This document shows positions 27,936-37,120 of a DNA stretch of 64,000 bases, one piece after another. The notes beneath the pieces were generated by a model that had not been told where the DNA came from, did not search any database, and was given only the letters and a program-made list of their open reading frames with translations. The first letter of the stretch is position 1; each line of letters opens with the position of its first letter. This DNA is from an uncultured Prevotellaceae bacterium (GTDB taxonomy: Bacteria > Bacteroidota > Bacteroidia > Bacteroidales > Bacteroidaceae): contig CAMWQU010000009.1 of assembly GCA_947176535.1 (NCBI GenBank), forward strand, positions 1 through 64,000, written 5' to 3'. Position numbers and translations under genes: made by a program.

Positions 27936-29918
27936 ATGACGTGGCGCGTAAAACTACTGATGGCCTGCATCCTCGCGATGCACGGCCATTTTTTTTATGC
28001 CCAAAACGCCTACACGTGGCAGGACTTTGTGGAAGACGTGACCGACGAGTCGTATGCCGAGGAGCAGGGATGGACGGAAACGATGGAGGAACTGGCCCTG
28101 CAGGCCGACCGGCCCATGGACATCAATACGGCCACCCGCGAGCAACTGGGGCAGTTGCCTTTCCTCAGTGAGGAGCAAATCAGGGACATACATACGTACA
28201 TCCTGCTGCATCGCGGAATGCGCACGCTGAGCGAACTTATGGCCATTCCATCGATAGATTTCCGCACCCGGCGTTATCTTTCGCTCTTTCTCAGAGCCGA
28301 CCCGGCCGTTTTTGAACGGAAAGACACCCTGACACTGAGGTCGCTACTGCGACATAGCCGCCACGAGTTTGCGAGCCGTATCGACATCCCCCTCTACTAC
28401 CGTCTGGGCTATTCCTACCCCCCCCATTCGGGCGGTTACGCCGGTTCTCCTCTCTACCACAACGTTCGCTATCACCTTTCGGCCCGGAATCACGTTGAGG
28501 CGGGCCTCTCGGCCGAGAAAGACCCCGGCGAACCGTTTCGCGGCAACCGGGGCTGGGACAGTTACGGAGGCTACCTGATGCTGCGGAACATCCGCCGCCT
28601 GCGTTCCGTAGTCTTTGGCGACTACAAGATGGGATTCGGCGAAGGACTGGTGGTGAACAGCGGTTTCCCGACCGGGAAGTCCGGACTTATGAACCGCCCC
28701 GCGCAGGGCATACGCGCCAAACGGGGAACGGACGAGACCGACTACTTCCGCGGTGCCGCAACGGTGGTCAGGGTGGGAAATGTAGACCTTACGGCGTGGG
28801 TGTCGCATCGCCGGCTCGATGCCACGCTCAACGCAGACGGCACTGCGCGGACGATTCTCCGCTCGGGCCTGCACCGCACGGAAACCGAACTATCGAAAAA
28901 AAGGAACCTCGGCAGTACCCTGACGGGCGGAAACGTGCAGTGGCAGCATCAGGGCCTGCATCTGGGCGTCACCGGCTATTTTCAGCGGTTTCATCGGGCA
29001 CTTTCTCCGGGCGACGCCCTGTATCGGAAGATTTACCCCGCCGGCAGGAACTTCGGTGCGGCAAGCCTCAGCTACGGTTACGCCCGTCCGTGGTTTTCCG
29101 TGACCGGCGAGACGGCATACAGCACGGAGAAGGGCGGTTGGGCCACGCTGAACCGCGCTACGTGGAAGATTTCGCCCGACTACACGCTGACGGGTTCGCA
29201 CCGTTTCTATTCCTACAAGTATTATTCCTTCTACGCTTCGGCCCTGTCGGAAAACAGCAACGTACAGAACGAGAGCGGGGCGATGTTGCGCATGGACGCG
29301 ACACCCGTCGAACGGCTGACGGTGATGCTCTACATCGACTTTTTCTACAATCCGTGGCCGCGCTACAACCTCGACCATAGCAGCAGCGGACAGGAACTTC
29401 TTGCCCGCGCCGACTACCAACTGAACCGTCGGAACAGCCTCATGCTGCGCTATCAGTTGAAACGGAAAGAGCAGGGCGACGGACTGCAACCGCACCACCG
29501 CCTGCGCCTGCAGTACACCCGCCGGCAGGGGCAACACTGGCAGATGCAGTCCCTACTGAACCTCCACCGGACGGCCGGCAGTTCTCTGGGCTGGGCTTTG
29601 TCGCAGCGCGTCCGCATGAAGCATGACCGTCTCTCGTTGTCCTCCATCCTCACCTATTTCCACACTCCCGACTACCGGACACGTATTTTCATCTACGAAC
29701 CCCTGCTCAGCGGCATGTACCGCTACCCCTCGTTCTACGGCCACGGTCTGCGACTGTCCGCCGCCGTGCATTATGAGCTGTGGGAACGCCGCCTCCGCAT
29801 CGAGTTGCTCTACGGGCTATTGCGCTACACCGACCGCAGTGTGCAGGGGACGGGCATGCAGGAAATACGCAGCCCTTGGAAGCAGGACATCAGCCTTCAG
29901 TTGAGGCTGCGGATATAG
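27936..29918 (+). CDS. Helix-hairpin-helix protein with C-terminal beta-barrel-like region
   Basis: Signal peptide MTWRVKLLMACILAMHGHFFYAQ; HhH MDINTATREQLGQLPFLSEEQIRDI; long Y/R/S-rich beta-strand pattern ending ISLQLRLRI. Confidence 0.8.
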   Translation: MTWRVKLLMACILAMHGHFFYAQNAYTWQDFVEDVTDESYAEEQGWTETMEELALQADRPMDINTATREQLGQLPFLSEEQIRDIHTYILLHRGMRTLSELMAIPSIDFRTRRYLSLFLRADPAVFERKDTLTLRSLLRHSRHEFASRIDIPLYYRLGYSYPPHSGGYAGSPLYHNVRYHLSARNHVEAGLSAEKDPGEPFRGNRGWDSYGGYLMLRNIRRLRSVVFGDYKMGFGEGLVVNSGFPTGKSGLMNRPAQGIRAKRGTDETDYFRGAATVVRVGNVDLTAWVSHRRLDATLNADGTARTILRSGLHRTETELSKKRNLGSTLTGGNVQWQHQGLHLGVTGYFQRFHRALSPGDALYRKIYPAGRNFGAASLSYGYARPWFSVTGETAYSTEKGGWATLNRATWKISPDYTLTGSHRFYSYKYYSFYASALSENSNVQNESGAMLRMDATPVERLTVMLYIDFFYNPWPRYNLDHSSSGQELLARADYQLNRRNSLMLRYQLKRKEQGDGLQPHHRLRLQYTRRQGQHWQMQSLLNLHRTAGSSLGWALSQRVRMKHDRLSLSSILTYFHTPDYRTRIFIYEPLLSGMYRYPSFYGHGLRLSAAVHYELWERRLRIELLYGLLRYTDRSVQGTGMQEIRSPWKQDISLQLRLRI

Positions 29919-30030
29919 CCGCTCCGGGCGACCTCACGGACAACTCCCCCGTTGTCTCTTCCTGCTCATCGGCCTTTGACCATGCAAAGTTACAACACGC
30001 CCCCGCTGCGCTACGCACGAAAAGTTCTTA

Positions 30031-30090
30031 ACGTCCCGCAATGTCCCCTAACGTCCCGCAATGTCCCCTAATGTCCCGTAACGTCCCCTA
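30031..30090. repeat. Tandem 10/20-nt repeat
   Basis: Six consecutive 10-mers of A[CT]GTCCC[GC][CT]A: acgtcccgca atgtccccta acgtcccgca atgtccccta atgtcccgta acgtccccta. Confidence 0.9.
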
Positions 30091-30162
30091 ACGCTCGGGC
30101 GGCCGGTGATGGAATCCTCCTACCTATGAATAGGTAATGCGCATGCGCCCGCCCCCGCACAC

Positions 30163-30264
30163 GTGTATAGGACGACCCGGCCTCGTCCATAGCAGGATTG
30201 GCCTCCGTCCCGCCCGGGACGAGGCGCAGTCCATAGCGGGACAAGGCTGGGTCGTCCCCGGCCC
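30163..30264. repeat. Dyad array 4
   Basis: GTCCATAGCAGGAT 30185, GTCCCGCCCGGGAC 30207, GTCCATAGCGGGAC 30229: exact 22-nt period; degenerate units at 30163 and 30251. Confidence 0.8.
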
Positions 30265-30296
30265 TGTCGCCCAAACGTACCTATATTCTTATGAAG

Positions 30297-31664
30297 TTAA
30301 TCGTTTTTCGTGATGCGCTTCACAAAATCCGTGATAATATCGAGCACTTCCGGAGAGAGGGTCTCGCGAATATCATTATATTCCGCTATCTCGCCGGTGG
30401 TGGCCTGCTGCATGAGGTGGTTGAGGCCGGGCAAAAGTCTGACCTCCGCCTGCGGAACGAGTTTCCGTATCATGGTCGTATTGGCCACTCCGTCCACCTG
30501 CGTGTCCCTGTCCCCGTTGAGGGCGAGCAGGGGGCACTTTATATCTTTCAGGTACGCCGGAGGATTGAGGGCAAAGAAACCGTCGAACCACGGGGTGCGC
30601 ATCTTTTGGGTCGTTTTCAGCGAGGAGACAATCTGCGGACTCACTTTCAGACCGGCAGCGGAGGCCATGGAATCAATGTCGATGGGCCGGCACACCCCGA
30701 TGCGGCTTTGTTCGGCCACCGCGTCGGACACAATTTCTATGAGCCTGAGGCTCGTCTCCTTCTCCTCCCCGGTTACTCCGGCAAGGTCGAGCGCGTGGCT
30801 GTTCTGCCTCATCATGGTCTCCTTGCCGGTGACGGCCATTCCCGCCAGCGATAGGATGAAGTCCGTGCACCCCTCGGCACCCAGCATGAAGGCGATGGTG
30901 CCTCCCTCCGAGTGGCCGAGAACTCCCACTTTCCCCACGGCCCCGATAGAGCGGAGGAACGCGATTCCGCTGCGTGCGTCATCCCTGAACGTAGCGGTGG
31001 TGGCGCTCGGAAAGTCGCCGGTGGACTTGCCCACTCCGCGGTCGTCGTATCGGAGCGAACCGATGCCGTTGCGGGCAAGGTGGTCGGCAAGGACGGCAAA
31101 GGGGTGGTGGTCGAAAATCTCCTCGTCGCGGTTCTGCGGGCCGCTTCCCGACACCATCAGCACGACAGGGATTTTCGTGCTCATCAGCCGATAGGGCATG
31201 GTCAGCGTGGCACTCATGACGGCACCGTCCGGGGCCGTGAACGTCGTGTCCGTGACAGCGTAGGGGAACGGCGGTCGGGGTGTCTGCGGCCGGCGCACTT
31301 CTATCGGAATCTCCGGCGTAAGGTGCAAGGGGAATGCGTGGCCGCGCTGCCTGAATGTCCCCTCAATGGCGTCCGCCAGAATCCGGCCCTCGTAGGTCGC
31401 TCCCACCGCGTCGCACCGCAGGGAGACGGAGTCGGAGGTGCAGAAGAGTATCGTGGTCGGAATCCCTTTTGCTCCCTGCATCGGCGAATCGAGGGTACAC
31501 CGGGTAGTCCCGTCGTCGCTCTCTGTGAAGTTGAACACGATGGCCAGTCCGGTCTGCCCGACCCTGAGTTCGCCGCGCCATGAGCCGGTCAGTGCCGAAG
31601 TCCGCGCGGGCCACAAGAGGGCGCAGACCAAGAATGTCGATAGGATGCTGAACCTTTGTTTCAT
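30297..31664 (-). CDS. Exported alpha/beta hydrolase
   Basis: VVLMVSGSGPQNRDEEIFDHHPF...YDDRGVGKSTGDF...GHSEGG nucleophile elbow...GLNHLMQ. Confidence 0.88.
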   Translation of the reverse strand: MKQRFSILSTFLVCALLWPARTSALTGSWRGELRVGQTGLAIVFNFTESDDGTTRCTLDSPMQGAKGIPTTILFCTSDSVSLRCDAVGATYEGRILADAIEGTFRQRGHAFPLHLTPEIPIEVRRPQTPRPPFPYAVTDTTFTAPDGAVMSATLTMPYRLMSTKIPVVLMVSGSGPQNRDEEIFDHHPFAVLADHLARNGIGSLRYDDRGVGKSTGDFPSATTATFRDDARSGIAFLRSIGAVGKVGVLGHSEGGTIAFMLGAEGCTDFILSLAGMAVTGKETMMRQNSHALDLAGVTGEEKETSLRLIEIVSDAVAEQSRIGVCRPIDIDSMASAAGLKVSPQIVSSLKTTQKMRTPWFDGFFALNPPAYLKDIKCPLLALNGDRDTQVDGVANTTMIRKLVPQAEVRLLPGLNHLMQQATTGEIAEYNDIRETLSPEVLDIITDFVKRITKND

Positions 31665-31779
31665 ATATTCATGCGTTTACGCCGGGAAAATACCCGGTAT
31701 GCTGTACATCGCAAAGTTACAAAAAGTCTGAAACATGGCCCGGCCTTTCGGCAACGAAGTGCGGATATTTCCCAATAAA

Positions 31780-31811
31780 TTTGTGTTTTCACGCGCTTTG
31801 CACTATCTTTG
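31780..31811 (+). promoter_or_regulatory. Promoter (TTTG-N20-TATCTTTG) of the radical SAM gene
   Basis: -33/-7 consensus ending 11 nt before ATG 31822. Confidence 0.7.
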
Positions 31812-31821
31812 CCCCTCAGTT

Positions 31822-32586
31822 ATGGCCACTATCATCTATCCGTCCCCCATTTTCGGCCCCGTCCGCAGCCGCCGGCTGGGCATTTCGTTGGGCATCAATC
31901 TTTTGCCGAACGACGGCAAATGGTGCTCGTTCGACTGTATCTATTGCGAGTGCGGCCTCAACGGCGAACGCCGCCCCAAGGCTCCCTTGCCCACGCGCGA
32001 CGAGGTGGCTGCGGCACTGGAAAGTCAGTTGCAGCATATGAAAGACGAGGGGCAGCATCCCGACGTACTCACCTTTGCCGGTAACGGAGAGCCGACGCTG
32101 CACCCCGATTTTCCGGCCATAGTGGACGATACCGTCCGCCTGCGCGACCGCTTTTGTCCCGAAGCGCGGATTTCGGTACTGAGCAATTCCACGCAGATTC
32201 ACCGGCCCGAAATCCGAGCAGCTCTGCTGCGGACGGATAACCCCATCATGAAATTAGACACCGTGGATGCGAATTACATACGGAAGGTAGACCGCCCCCA
32301 GGGACGCTATGACGTGGACTGCATCATCCGGCATCTGACGGAAATGTCGCCCGGCGTCATCATACAGACGATGTTTATGGCCGGGGAGGGCGTAGACAAC
32401 ACGGACGACAGTTATGTCCTTCCGTGGATAGAGGCACTGAAAAGCATACGTCCCCGTCAGGTGATGATTTACACCGTCGAGCGGGAGACGCCCGTTCCGG
32501 GATTGGAGAAGGCGGCACCCGAAATTCTCGATGGAATCGCGGAAAAAGTGCGGCAGGCGGGCTTTGATTGCTCCGTGTCGTATTAG
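31822..32586 (+). CDS. Radical SAM protein
   Basis: KWCSFDCIYCECG (CxxxCxxC) and FAGNGEPTLHPDF motifs. Confidence 0.9.
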   Translation: MATIIYPSPIFGPVRSRRLGISLGINLLPNDGKWCSFDCIYCECGLNGERRPKAPLPTRDEVAAALESQLQHMKDEGQHPDVLTFAGNGEPTLHPDFPAIVDDTVRLRDRFCPEARISVLSNSTQIHRPEIRAALLRTDNPIMKLDTVDANYIRKVDRPQGRYDVDCIIRHLTEMSPGVIIQTMFMAGEGVDNTDDSYVLPWIEALKSIRPRQVMIYTVERETPVPGLEKAAPEILDGIAEKVRQAGFDCSVSY

Positions 32587-32615
32587 TTTCCCTTTCCCCA
32601 TACGAAAAGAAAAGC

Positions 32616-34103
32616 ATGAAGAAGAGCATATTCGGCCTGTTGCTGATGATGGAAGCCGTCTTTCTGGCGGTCACTACGCTGGTGGCTCTCTATTATCACT
32701 ACACGCTGGGAGAGAGCGACTGGGAGGCTTTCGCCCTGACCACCGCTATCACCCTGCTTTCGGGCGCAACGCTCACCGTTTACGGCCGGGCCGGGTCGGA
32801 TAGCAGGAAGCGGCAGCTTTCCCGCGGCGGTTCGTTCATCATCGTAGGTATGACGTGGGTGGTGTTCTCCGCTTTCGGTATGCTTCCTTTCATCTTCTAC
32901 GAGGGACTGCCCATCGACCCCGTAAGTGCTTACTTCGAGACCATGAACGGATTCACCACCACCGGTGCCACCGTGCTCTCCGACCTCGAAAGTCTGCCCC
33001 ACGGCATACTCTTCTGGCGCAGTCTCATGCAGTGGTTGGGCGGCTTGGGTATCGTAGTGTTCTCCTTTGCCCTGCTTCCCGTGTCCGACATGAAGAATTC
33101 CACGATGTTTCAGGCCGAAACAACGGGTATCACTCTCAGCCGACTTACCCCGAAAATAGGTTCCACGGCCCGCCGTCTGCTGCTCATCTATCTGCTGCTG
33201 ACGGCCGCTTGTGCCGTAGCCTTTTGGGCCGGCCCCATGAACCTTTTCGATGCGCTGAATCATTCCATGACTGCTGTTTCCACCGGCGGATTCAGCACCC
33301 ATACGGCAAGTATCGGTTACTTTCAGTCGGCTTACATCGAGTATGTGACTGCCGCGTTTATGTTCATTTCGAGCATCAATTTTTACCTCCTCTACTACAT
33401 CTCCATCCGTCGGTGGCAGGTCTGCGTCCGGAACGAGGAGTTGCAGTCCTATGTACTTATGTTTGTGGGCATGATGGCTTTCTTCTGTCTGATGTTCCGC
33501 TTCTACTCCTCTGTCTCCTGTCCGGTGTCCATGCCGCAGACCGGTGAGGAAATCTTCCGCACGTCATTCTTTCATGTATCGAGCATCTTCACTTCCACTT
33601 CTTTCACGGCCCGGGACTTCGTCTGCGTGAATACCCCGTTCTGGTTTCCCACGTTGCTGATGATGATTATCGGCGGTTGCGCCGGCAGTACGTCGGGCGG
33701 TGTGAAGGTGGTGCGCGTGATTATCTACATGAAGAATGTGCTGCGCGAGTTCCGCATCCATCTCCATCCGCGCGCCATCATCAGCATACGCATGAACGGA
33801 CACGTCGTTTCCGACCAGCACGTGCGGCGCGTCATGTCGTATCTCGTTGTCTATGTGTTGCTGTTGGTGGTGGGAAGTGCCATTTTCAGCATGTTGTTGG
33901 GGTACGGTCTCGAAGCGTCCGTTGCGCTCTGCATCGCCAGTTTCAGTAACGTTGGGTCGTCTTTGGGCGAACTGGGACTGCCCGGAGACTATGCCTCGTT
34001 GCCTGCTTTCGGTAAGATATTCCTGAGTCTGCTTATGCTTATCGGACGTTTGGAAATCTTCACCGTCCTCTTCCTCTTCATGCCCAAATCGTGGAGGCTG
34101 TAA
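32616..34103 (+). CDS. trkH: TrkH-family potassium uptake protein
   Basis: MNGFTTTGATVLSDLE, FSTHTASIGYF, GGCAGSTSGGVKVVRV, SNVGSSLGELGLPGDYASLPAFGKIFLSLLMLIGRLEIFTVL. Confidence 0.92.
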   Translation: MKKSIFGLLLMMEAVFLAVTTLVALYYHYTLGESDWEAFALTTAITLLSGATLTVYGRAGSDSRKRQLSRGGSFIIVGMTWVVFSAFGMLPFIFYEGLPIDPVSAYFETMNGFTTTGATVLSDLESLPHGILFWRSLMQWLGGLGIVVFSFALLPVSDMKNSTMFQAETTGITLSRLTPKIGSTARRLLLIYLLLTAACAVAFWAGPMNLFDALNHSMTAVSTGGFSTHTASIGYFQSAYIEYVTAAFMFISSINFYLLYYISIRRWQVCVRNEELQSYVLMFVGMMAFFCLMFRFYSSVSCPVSMPQTGEEIFRTSFFHVSSIFTSTSFTARDFVCVNTPFWFPTLLMMIIGGCAGSTSGGVKVVRVIIYMKNVLREFRIHLHPRAIISIRMNGHVVSDQHVRRVMSYLVVYVLLLVVGSAIFSMLLGYGLEASVALCIASFSNVGSSLGELGLPGDYASLPAFGKIFLSLLMLIGRLEIFTVLFLFMPKSWRL

Positions 34104-34110
34104 TAAAAAA

Positions 34111-34160
34111 ACGGAATGCCCCCGGAAAGTCTCATAACTGACTTTCCGGGGGCATTCCGT
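34111..34160. terminator. Bidirectional terminator between convergent trkH and nadB
   Basis: Perfect 20-bp stem ACGGAATGCCCCCGGAAAGT / ACTTTCCGGGGGCATTCCGT, 10-nt loop, A/T-rich flanks. Confidence 0.93.
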
Positions 34161-34184
34161 TTGTGTTAGGGAGTAGGGTAGGCT

Positions 34185-35774
34185 TTACTTCTGGTCGTAA
34201 GCGTGTTTGGGGTAATCGACAGTGTAATGCAGACCTCTGCTTTCCTTGCGCTCGATAGCCTGCCGGGTAATGAGGTAACCTACATTTATCATGTTGCGGA
34301 GTTCGCAAATGTCCTTGGTGGGCTTCACGCGCTTGAAGAGTTCCTCGGTCTCTTCATAGAGCAGGTCGAGGCGTGTCCACGCCCGTTTCAGACGGAGGTC
34401 GCTGCGCACGATGCCTACGTAGTTCGACATAATCTGTCCCACTTCGCGCATATCCTGAGCAATCAGCACCTTCTCCTCATTTGACATCGTGCCCTCGTCG
34501 TTCCATTCCGGTACGTGGTCATTGAACTGATATTCGTCGATGTGTTCGACGGAATGTCTGGCGGCCGAGTCGGCGTACACCACGGCTTCGATGAGCGAAT
34601 TGGAGGCCAGACGGTTGCCGCCGTGCAGGCCCGTGCAGGAGCATTCGCCCACGGCATAGAGCCGGTGGATGGTGGATTCTCCGTTCAAATCCACCTTGAT
34701 GCCGCCGCACATGTAGTGAGCGGAGGGGCAGACGGGAATCATCTGCTTCGTGATGTCGATGCCGATGGAGAGGCATTTGGCATAGATGTTCGGGAAGTGA
34801 TGTTTCGTCTCTTCGGGATTCTTGTGGGTAACGTCGAGGCAGACATGGTCGATGCCGTGAATCTTCATTTCACGGTCGATGGCCCGTGCCACAATGTCGC
34901 GCGGTGCCAGCGAAAGGCGTTTGTCGTACTTCTGCATGAATTCCTCGCCGTTGGGCAGCTTCAGAATGCCTCCGTACCCGCGCATGGCCTCGGTAATGAG
35001 ATAGGCGGGATGAGTCTCGGACGGATTGTAGAGCACGGTGGGATGGAACTGCACGAACTCCATATCCTTCACGATACCCTTGGCGCGATAGACCATGGCA
35101 ATGCCGTCGCCCGTGGCGATGTTCGGGTTTGAAGTGGTGGCATACACGGCTCCCGTACCGCCCGTAGCCATAAGCGTGACGCGGGAAAGGAACGTGTCCA
35201 CCTTCTGCGTATCGGGGTCTAATATATACGCTCCGTAGCACTCAATGTCATTCATGTGCCGGTTCACCTCACGGCCGAGATGGTGCTGAGTGATAATCTC
35301 CACGGCATAGTGGTTCTCAAGGACTGTAATCCGCTTGTCCCTTCTTACAGCCTCCATCAGGCCGCGCTGAATCTCGAAACCCGTATCGTCGGCATGATGC
35401 AGGATGCGGAACTCGGAATGGCCGCCCTCGCGGTGCAGGTCAAATTCGCCATCCTCCTTTTTGTCGAAGTTCACGCCCCACCGCAGCAGGTCTTCAATAC
35501 CCTTGGGAGCATTCTTCACCACCTGTTCCACGGCTGCCGGGTCGCTGATGTAGTCTCCCGCCACCATGGTATCGTGTACGTGCTTCTCGAAATTATCCAC
35601 CCGCAGGTTTGTCACTGATGCTATGCCGCCCTGCGCCTTGGCCGTATTGGCCTCGTCGAGTGTGGTTTTGCATACGAGGGCTATCTTTCCCTTGCCGCTA
35701 TTGGCCACTTTCAGGGCATAGCTCATGCCGGCCACGCCGCCACCAATAATCAGAAAATCGAATTTTCGTATCAT
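34185..35774 (-). CDS. nadB: L-aspartate oxidase
   Basis: FDFLIIGGGVAGMSYALKVA...AQGGIASV...HREGGHSEFRILHHADDTG...GECSCTGLHGGNRLASNSLIEAVVYA. Confidence 0.95.
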   Translation of the reverse strand: MIRKFDFLIIGGGVAGMSYALKVANSGKGKIALVCKTTLDEANTAKAQGGIASVTNLRVDNFEKHVHDTMVAGDYISDPAAVEQVVKNAPKGIEDLLRWGVNFDKKEDGEFDLHREGGHSEFRILHHADDTGFEIQRGLMEAVRRDKRITVLENHYAVEIITQHHLGREVNRHMNDIECYGAYILDPDTQKVDTFLSRVTLMATGGTGAVYATTSNPNIATGDGIAMVYRAKGIVKDMEFVQFHPTVLYNPSETHPAYLITEAMRGYGGILKLPNGEEFMQKYDKRLSLAPRDIVARAIDREMKIHGIDHVCLDVTHKNPEETKHHFPNIYAKCLSIGIDITKQMIPVCPSAHYMCGGIKVDLNGESTIHRLYAVGECSCTGLHGGNRLASNSLIEAVVYADSAARHSVEHIDEYQFNDHVPEWNDEGTMSNEEKVLIAQDMREVGQIMSNYVGIVRSDLRLKRAWTRLDLLYEETEELFKRVKPTKDICELRNMINVGYLITRQAIERKESRGLHYTVDYPKHAYDQK

Positions 35775-35876
35775 GGTATCTTTCGTTTATCCTGTCTGCA
35801 AATTTACATAAAAAAGGTTAATCATTACATCAACATCCCAAATAATTTGTAACTTTACGGCAAAACATTGTCGTTT

Positions 35877-37109
35877 ATGCCGAGAATCATTCATCTGCTA
35901 TACTTCTTTATCCTGACGTGTGCAAACGTTCATGCCGCTGACACCCTATCCGGACAACTGCGCCGGAACACGAATACCGTTCCCCCGGATGAGGCAACAA
36001 CGTGGACGGGACGGATGCAGCGGCAACTGGACTCGCTGGTGAATCTGCCCCTGTTTGAAACGACACAACTGGGGCTGTACGTGTATGATCTGACCGACGG
36101 GCGCGACCTCTTCAGCGTGAACAGCCGGCACCGGATGCGCCCCGCCAGCAGTCAGAAAGTGGTGACGGCCGTCTCCGCCCTGCACCTGCTGGGAGGAGAT
36201 TACTCCTACAAAACCCGGATGTTGCTCACGGGTGAGGTGCGCGATAGCGTGCTTTGGGGAGACATCTGCTTTGTGGGAGGCATGGACCCGCTGCTTTCCC
36301 GGGGGGAAGTGTTCCGGATGGTGCAGTCCCTCGGCGAGGCCGGTATCGACTCCATTGCCGGGGTTGTGTACATTGACAATAGCTTCAAGGACAGCGATGA
36401 CTGGGGATGGGGATGGTGCTGGGACGACGACATGACGCCCTTGCGGTCGCTCTTGGTGGAAAAGAAGGACTGTTTCGTAAGCGAACTGCCGGATGACTTT
36501 TGTCGTGTCGGCATCCGGGGCGTAACCGCAGAGCGCATCCTACAGTCCGAATGCCCTGCCGATGCACGTCTGTTCTGTGAAGTCACGCACACCATCAACG
36601 AGGCTTTGCAGCGCATGATGAAGCGGTCGGACAACTATTATGCCGAGTCGATGTTCTACCAACTGGCGACTCTGAGCGACCGGAAGCCCGCCACGCGGAA
36701 AGAGAGTGTGGCGCAAATCAACCGACTGATATGCGCCATCGGGCTGAATCCTGACGATTACCAGATAGCCGATGGCAGCGGAGTGTCGCTCTATACCTAC
36801 GTCTCTCCCGAACTGCTTGTCGGTATGCTTCGGCATGCCTGGCAGGACGAGCGCATCCGTCAGAGTCTCTATCCCAGTCTGCCCGTTGCGGGCGTAGACG
36901 GGACGCTGGAAAAACGGATGCGGCGAACCGCCGCGCGGGGTAACGTGCACGCCAAGACGGGCACCGTGACGGGCATCAGCAGCCTCACCGGCTATGCCAC
37001 TTCGCCCGAGGGTCACGTTCTGGCTTTCTGCATCATCAACCAAGGCATTCCCAAGGGCAGCCTTGGCCGCGACTGGCAAGACAAAGTATGTGAAGTCTTC
37101 TGCAAATAA
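35877..37109 (+). CDS. D-alanyl-D-alanine carboxypeptidase/endopeptidase (S13-like)
   Basis: ASSQK (SxxK), KRSDNYYAE (SxN), HAKTGTVTG (KTG) active-site motifs; signal peptide. Confidence 0.88.
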   Translation: MPRIIHLLYFFILTCANVHAADTLSGQLRRNTNTVPPDEATTWTGRMQRQLDSLVNLPLFETTQLGLYVYDLTDGRDLFSVNSRHRMRPASSQKVVTAVSALHLLGGDYSYKTRMLLTGEVRDSVLWGDICFVGGMDPLLSRGEVFRMVQSLGEAGIDSIAGVVYIDNSFKDSDDWGWGWCWDDDMTPLRSLLVEKKDCFVSELPDDFCRVGIRGVTAERILQSECPADARLFCEVTHTINEALQRMMKRSDNYYAESMFYQLATLSDRKPATRKESVAQINRLICAIGLNPDDYQIADGSGVSLYTYVSPELLVGMLRHAWQDERIRQSLYPSLPVAGVDGTLEKRMRRTAARGNVHAKTGTVTGISSLTGYATSPEGHVLAFCIINQGIPKGSLGRDWQDKVCEVFCK

Positions 37110-37120
37110 ATATAAGCGTT

